Of a DNA stretch of 64,000 nucleotides, positions 59,751 to 64,000 are shown piece by piece. The translations under genes were made by a program, and so were the position numbers. Each line of letters begins with the position of its first letter. The stretch's first letter is position 1. The stretch is from Cynocephalus volans. Taxonomy: Eukaryota; Chordata; Mammalia; Dermoptera; Cynocephalidae. The stretch lies in assembly GCF_027409185.1 (NCBI RefSeq), contig NC_084467.1, positions 18,342,501-18,406,500 on the forward strand, read 5' to 3'. The notes below the pieces were generated by a model. It ran no database searches. It was not told where the DNA came from and saw nothing but the letters and a program-made list of their open reading frames with translations.

Positions 59751-60734
59751 GTTCAATAAATAAGAGCAGCAAGGAAACCTGACATATACAATAATAACTA
59801 ATTTGTTCTAGTGTATATATTTGGCAAATCTTAATCCACTTGAAATGATAAAGTAACTCATTTTACTCATGCTGAAAAAAAGGTTAAAATGGCTAATTTT
59901 GTTAAATATATTCTCCTACAATAAAAAAGAAAAAAAAGTACAACCAATAAAACCAGTGCAAATCTCAGACTCCAAATATCATTGGTCCCTCTTGGGTCCT
60001 GGTGAAGAGGGTGCTGGTGATAGAGCAAGAGGCATTGCCCAATGTCCCTGTGGTTGCCTGTGCCAATCAGCTTCATGGTGCCATGCATAACCAGTGGCTT
60101 AAGAAAGGCTAAACAGGTCATGCTACAATGAAATTCTGCCCCCAAAATTCAGCAAGGGATGGCGAGTAGGAGTTGGCCATTCAGGGGAGGGGACAGGATA
60201 ATACATTCTTGGCGGAGATCCGTGGAAGCGTGGAAGTCCATGGTTTGCATGGGCAATGTTGAGGGGTAGCTGAAGCGTGAGGGTGAGGGAACTGATGGAG
60301 GGAAAAGGAGTTGGAGAGAAAGGATCTGGGGCTTGTTAAGGATGGTAATAACAAAAGCCACCATTTACCGTGTGTTTATGATTTATTCTTCTCAGTAACC
60401 CTGGAAGTCATAAGTTACCGTCCCTGTTTTACATATGAGAGAATGGAGCCTTGGACAAGTGAAGTGACTGTGATAGCTGTCCAACTCCCTCCCTTTCCGA
60501 GTGTTTCTGCACTATTCTTGGGGGGCCACACAGTCAGGAGGTCTCTGCCTTTATCCCTGAAGCTCTTCCCATCTTCTCTTTCAGCAACCATCTGGACCTG
60601 CCAGCCAGCCCCCTGCTCGCTCAGGATAAACTGATTCATCGCAGCTGAAAAATTTGAGTTCCCTCTTTCAGTCCAGGGTCTTACCATACCGAACTCTTGT
60701 GGAAGGGCTCAAAGGGCTGCTGTGTTTTCTTTTT

Positions 60735-60838
60735 CTTTTTTTTTTTTTTTTTGGCGGCTGGCCAGTATGGGGATCTAAACCCTTAACCCTGAAGTTATAA
60801 GCACCACACTCCACCAAGTGAGCTAACCGACCAACTCC
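60735..60838 (-). mobile_element. tRNA-Ile-derived SINE monomer
   Basis: The reverse complement reads GAGTTGGTCGGTTAGCTCAC at the head and CTGGCCAGCCGCC plus A at the end. Confidence 0.88.
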
Positions 60839-61429
60839 CCACCCCGCCTCTGCCTTTTTTGTTTTTGTTGTTGGACTGCTGTGTTTTCTAAGTCCAGGGG
60901 GCGCTATTCACACTATTACCAGGGTACCTCCTGGAGTTGCACAGTGCACAGCCTGGGCAGCTGCACCAGGCAGCCCTGGGGCCTGGATCCGTAGCTGCTT
61001 CTCATGTTCACTTTTAGGCTATGGATGCACTTCTTCCCTTCAGGAAGAAGAGGATGCTGCCCTTCTGACAAGGTCTTTTAGGACTAAGGAGGTGTATCTG
61101 AAAGTGAGGCTGACAGAGTAGCCCAGGCTTCCCAGAATGAAAAACCTGAGGTTATGAGAGAATCCCATCTGACATTCTCCTGAGCACTCTCAGTGTGGAC
61201 TCTGCTGGTGACCTCCTTGGCCCCCAACTCTTGCTGTTCGGCCTGACCTCGGATCCTCTCGGTCATCACAGATCCCTAGACCACTGGGATTTTTGTGTTC
61301 TCTGGAGCCCTGAGGTCCTTCAAAGGTGTCTCCATGCAGCTACATGGGGGAGGTGGACTGGGGATGGTGGGCTTGGCTCTTATAAGGTTTACATTTTGAA
61401 TTAAAAAAAAAAAAAAAAAAAAAATTTGT

Positions 61430-61600
61430 TGGGCTGAGCCCGTGGCGCACTCGGTAGCGTGCTGCGCTAACAGCGCGGCGACGCTCCCGCCGCGGGTTCG
61501 GATCCTATATAAGAATGACCAGTGCACACCCTGGCTGAGCGCCGGTCACGAAAAAAAAAATAAAAATAAAAAAAAAAATAAAAAAAAATAAAAAAAAATT
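61430..61600 (+). mobile_element. GC-rich short-dimer SINE
   Basis: GGGCTGAGCCCGTGGCGCAC at the head and GAGCGCCGGTCACGAAAAAA at the end, then a long (AAAAT)n tail. AAAAAAAATTTGT lies on both sides. Confidence 0.92.
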
Positions 61601-61621
61601 TGTCCAAAAGGAGTCTTTACT

Positions 61622-61648
61622 TTTTATTTATTTATTTATTTATTTATT
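61622..61648. repeat. (TTTA)n microsatellite
   Basis: At least six perfect TTTA units form the A-tail side of the minus-strand SINE next to it. Confidence 0.85.
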
Positions 61649-61817
61649 TGTCTTTTTGTGACCGGTAAGGGGATCGCAACCCTTGGTGTGCGGTCGCCCG
61701 CACCGCGCTCAGCCAGTGAGCGCACCGGCCATTCCTATATAGGATCTGAACCCGCGGCGGGAGCGCTGCTGCGCTCCCAAGCGCTGCACTCTCCCGAGTG
61801 CGCCATGGGGCCGGCCC
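61649..61817 (-). mobile_element. GC-rich full-length SINE dimer
   Basis: The reverse complement starts GGGCCGGCCCCATGGCGCAC, has CGCTCCCGCCGCGGGTTC, and keeps the whole right unit to CCCTTACCGGTCACAAAAAG. TTATTTATTT flanks it. Confidence 0.92.
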
Positions 61818-62049
61818 TTATTTATTTATTTTTAATGCAGTTTGAAATTTATTGTTCTAGATTAATTTATTCCTGATACCACCCAACCCTGCCTGACAAC
61901 TGGGTGTCCTGGCAGCAGGGCAGAAGGATAGGGAAGTTGAGATCCAACTGGATCTTTCTGGAGTTCTCCACTTGATTTCAGCAGGAGGGGAAGGTTTGGG
62001 TGAGGAAAGGCTGGGAAGGGTATGGACTAGGGATTGCTACAACCAAAAT

Positions 62050-62755
62050 GGATCTCCCTGCCCCAGTCCTGGTCCTGGCCACTTGACTCTTGCCTGCTTA
62101 GTCACAGAAGCCCCAAAGCTGGTTTCCTGTGTCTTCTTGCCCCCCTTACAATCCATTTGCCATACAGCAGCCAGAGGGGAGTTTCAAAAATTCACAGCTG
62201 ACCAAGTCACTCCCCTGCTTCCGTCCCTCTAACAACTTCCAATTATTTTCAGCATAAAGTCAAACTCCTCACCATGGCTTTCCAGACCCTCCACGTCTGA
62301 CCCCTGCTCCCCCTCTTCTGTTCTAATCTCATGCCTTGCTGGCCCCCTGGTTCACTGAAGCCCCTTGCAGCACTGCTTCTTTCTGTTCCTTAAACACACC
62401 CATTGCTCCCTCCGCAGTGCCTTTGCACTTGCTGGTCCCTCCTCCTCGAATGCTCTTCCTCTTCTGGGTCTCAGCTCACATGTCATGTCCTCAGGGAGGT
62501 CTTCACTGATCACCCCAGCCAAGGCAGACTGTCCCTGCCCTCTCTCTAGCACATCACCTGATTCCTTTCTTCCATAGTACTTATCTAAGTCTGTAATTAA
62601 CTTGTTTATGTGTTTATAAACATCCAGATTACAGGTTCAAGAGTATAGGGACCCTGTTGCTGATTCAACACTGTATTCAACACCTGGAACAGTGCTCTAG
62701 GTAGGCACTTGCTAAATCTTTGTTGAATGAATAAATGAATGAATGAATACCTGAT
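62050..62755 (+). mobile_element. L2 LINE 3' portion, well kept
   Basis: ACACCCATTGCTCCCTCCGC, CAGTGCCTTTGCACTTGCTG, CACATGTCATGTCCTCAGGG and TTTGTTGAATGAATAAATGA mark it. It ends in the (AATG)n typical of L2. Confidence 0.78.
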
Positions 62756-63049
62756 GAATTGAGGGAGTTGACCCCATAGAGATGAGAAGCACATCCAGGG
62801 GGTCCAGACAGAGCTGAATTGGGGATGGAGAGATAAGGCAGGTTTTCTGTGGAAGGTCAGTGGCTCCACTTAAGAAAAGGATCTCTCTCTGAGCTAGCAT
62901 CTGTCCACTCCCATGATCTGGGCCAACCCTATCTCCTACAGCAGGGATGGTGCCTCACTGACCTGTGTGTCCCATCCCACATCCTTAACGTCTAAGACTC
63001 AGCAGAGGGAAGCCGCCAGGGGGAGCCTATAGCATGCTGCTTTATTTTT

Positions 63050-63143
63050 ATTTTTTTGGCAGCTGGCCAGCATAGGGATCCGAATCTGTGATCTTGAGGT
63101 TATAAGGCTGCGCTCAAACCAATGGAGCTAACTGGCCAGCCTG
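63050..63143 (-). mobile_element. tRNA-Ile-derived SINE monomer
   Basis: The reverse complement reads GGCTGGCCAGTTAGCTCCAT at the head and GGCCAGCTGCC plus A at the end. GCATGCTGCTTTA and GCATGGTGCTTTA flank it. Confidence 0.9.
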
Positions 63144-63214
63144 CATGGTGCTTTAAAGGAGGCATAATAACAAACAATAATAACAGTTGTCATTTTTCGA
63201 ATGCCTACACTGAA

Positions 63215-63420
63215 GTGGTTTATTTATTAAGAACTCAGCCTCTGGAGCCAAATTCCACTTTGCAGATATGTGACCTCAGGTAAGTTCCTTAACCTCTAGG
63301 TGCCTCAGTTTTCTCACGTATAAAATGTGAATAACAATACTTCCCATCTTATGGGGTTGTTGAAAGGATTAAAGCACCTAAGAGAATTTCAATGACAGAG
63401 TATTAATTAATTTACATAGA
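63215..63420 (+). mobile_element. MIR SINE
   Basis: TGACCTCAGGTAAGTTCCTT, GTGCCTCAGTTTTCTCACGT and GGGGTTGTTGAAAGGATTAA mark it. Confidence 0.8.
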
Positions 63421-63463
63421 GAACCAAATTGCATATTATTATTATTAAGCATTATGCATTTAT

Positions 63464-63655
63464 TTTTTTTATTTTTTATTTTATTTTATTTTATTTTTTT
63501 TAAAGATGACTGGTAAGGGGATCTTAACCCTTGACTTGGTGTTGTCAGCACCACGCTCAGCCAGTGAGCGAACCGGCCATCTGTATATGGGATCCGAACC
63601 CGGGGCCTTGGTGTTATTAGCACCGCACTCTCCCGAATGAGCCACGGGCCAGCCC
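63464..63655 (-). mobile_element. CYN-like SINE dimer with target-site duplication
   Basis: AGCATTATGCATTTAT flanks it exactly at 63448-63463 and 63656-63671. The reverse complement starts GGGCTGGCCCGTGGCTCATT and ends GTCATCTTTAAA. Confidence 0.94.
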
Positions 63656-63671
63656 AGCATTATGCATTTAT

Positions 63672-63870
63672 GGAGCACTTGTATGAATTGAGAACAGTGC
63701 TAGGCATTTCATTACCTCATTTGATCCTCACAATGATCTTGAGAGGGGATCAAAATTATCCCCACTTTACATATCAGTAGACTGAGACTCATAAAGCTGA
63801 ACTGACTTGTCTAGGATCATCCATCCAACTAGTAAATGGTAGAGTCAGACCATAAACCTAGGTCTGCCTG
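63672..63870 (-). mobile_element. MIR SINE
   Basis: TTTGATCCTCACAATGATCT, CCCACTTTACATATCAGTAG and ACTTGTCTAGGATCATCCAT mark it. Target for the SINE above. Confidence 0.75.
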
Positions 63871-64000
63871 CCTTCCAAATTCATTTCAACACATCTCACT
63901 GTGTCTCTAAAAGAGACTTTTGCAGAGTCTCTTACGAGAGCAAAGCTGGGCTGCAGAGCATTTTTCCCCTACCTTCCTGGCAGGACACATGCAGCCCCAT

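Noticed and set aside
63900-64000. Possible further TCEA3 exon at the right edge with donor-like AGGAAG|GTAGGG
   Set aside because: The translated text does not match the residues expected before SNSSKSK (for example PKRPSVER), so it is probably intron.

Overview
This is a stretch of a placental mammal nuclear genome. It has split genes with GT-AG introns (and one AT-AC intron), CpG-island promoters, ancient MIR, L2 and MaLR remnants, and many young tRNA-derived SINEs. Three minus-strand genes can be named from their translated exons: HNRNPR (5' half), ZNF436 (complete coding region) and TCEA3 (3' half). Their order and orientation match human chromosome 1p36. No Alu is visible, so this is not an anthropoid primate. 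The SINEs look derived from tRNA-Ile, as monomers, dimers and a GC-rich shortened dimer. From memory they fit the CYN SINE family of colugos (Dermoptera), so a flying lemur is my best guess; the window alone does not prove it.

Layout. About 1-14,700 is HNRNPR: four coding exons (5,812-11,415, residues 1-166) and a probable non-coding first exon in a CpG island at about 14,040-15,250. The first 5.8 kb is intron with L2, SINE and AT-rich sequence. 15,260-30,080 is intergenic and packed with SINEs, an L2, an L1 scrap and one 5S rRNA-like pseudogene. 30,086-34,719 is ZNF436 (KRAB box plus 12 C2H2 fingers, 470 codons). Its CpG island, about 34,690-36,020, carries CCAAT, GC-box and ZNF143/THAP11-type motifs. 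36,000-44,320 is intergenic: L1, L2 and MIR copies and no convincing gene. From about 44,325 to the right edge is TCEA3. Its six 3' exons encode the TFIIS central domain and the zinc ribbon; the N-terminal exons lie beyond 64,000.

The three genes are separate nuclear functions, not a pathway: an RNA-binding hnRNP, a KRAB zinc-finger repressor and a transcript-cleavage factor for RNA polymerase II.

I found no undescribed biological system. The observations most worth a second look are a U12-type AT-AC intron in TCEA3, the stepwise SINE architecture, a 38-bp tailless SINE insertion with perfect 15-bp flanking repeats, an apparently internally deleted L1, nested SINE insertions, and a pair of ZNF143-like motifs upstream of ZNF436. 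Repeat boundaries without stated flanking duplications are approximate; exon boundaries were read from splice signals and are firm.
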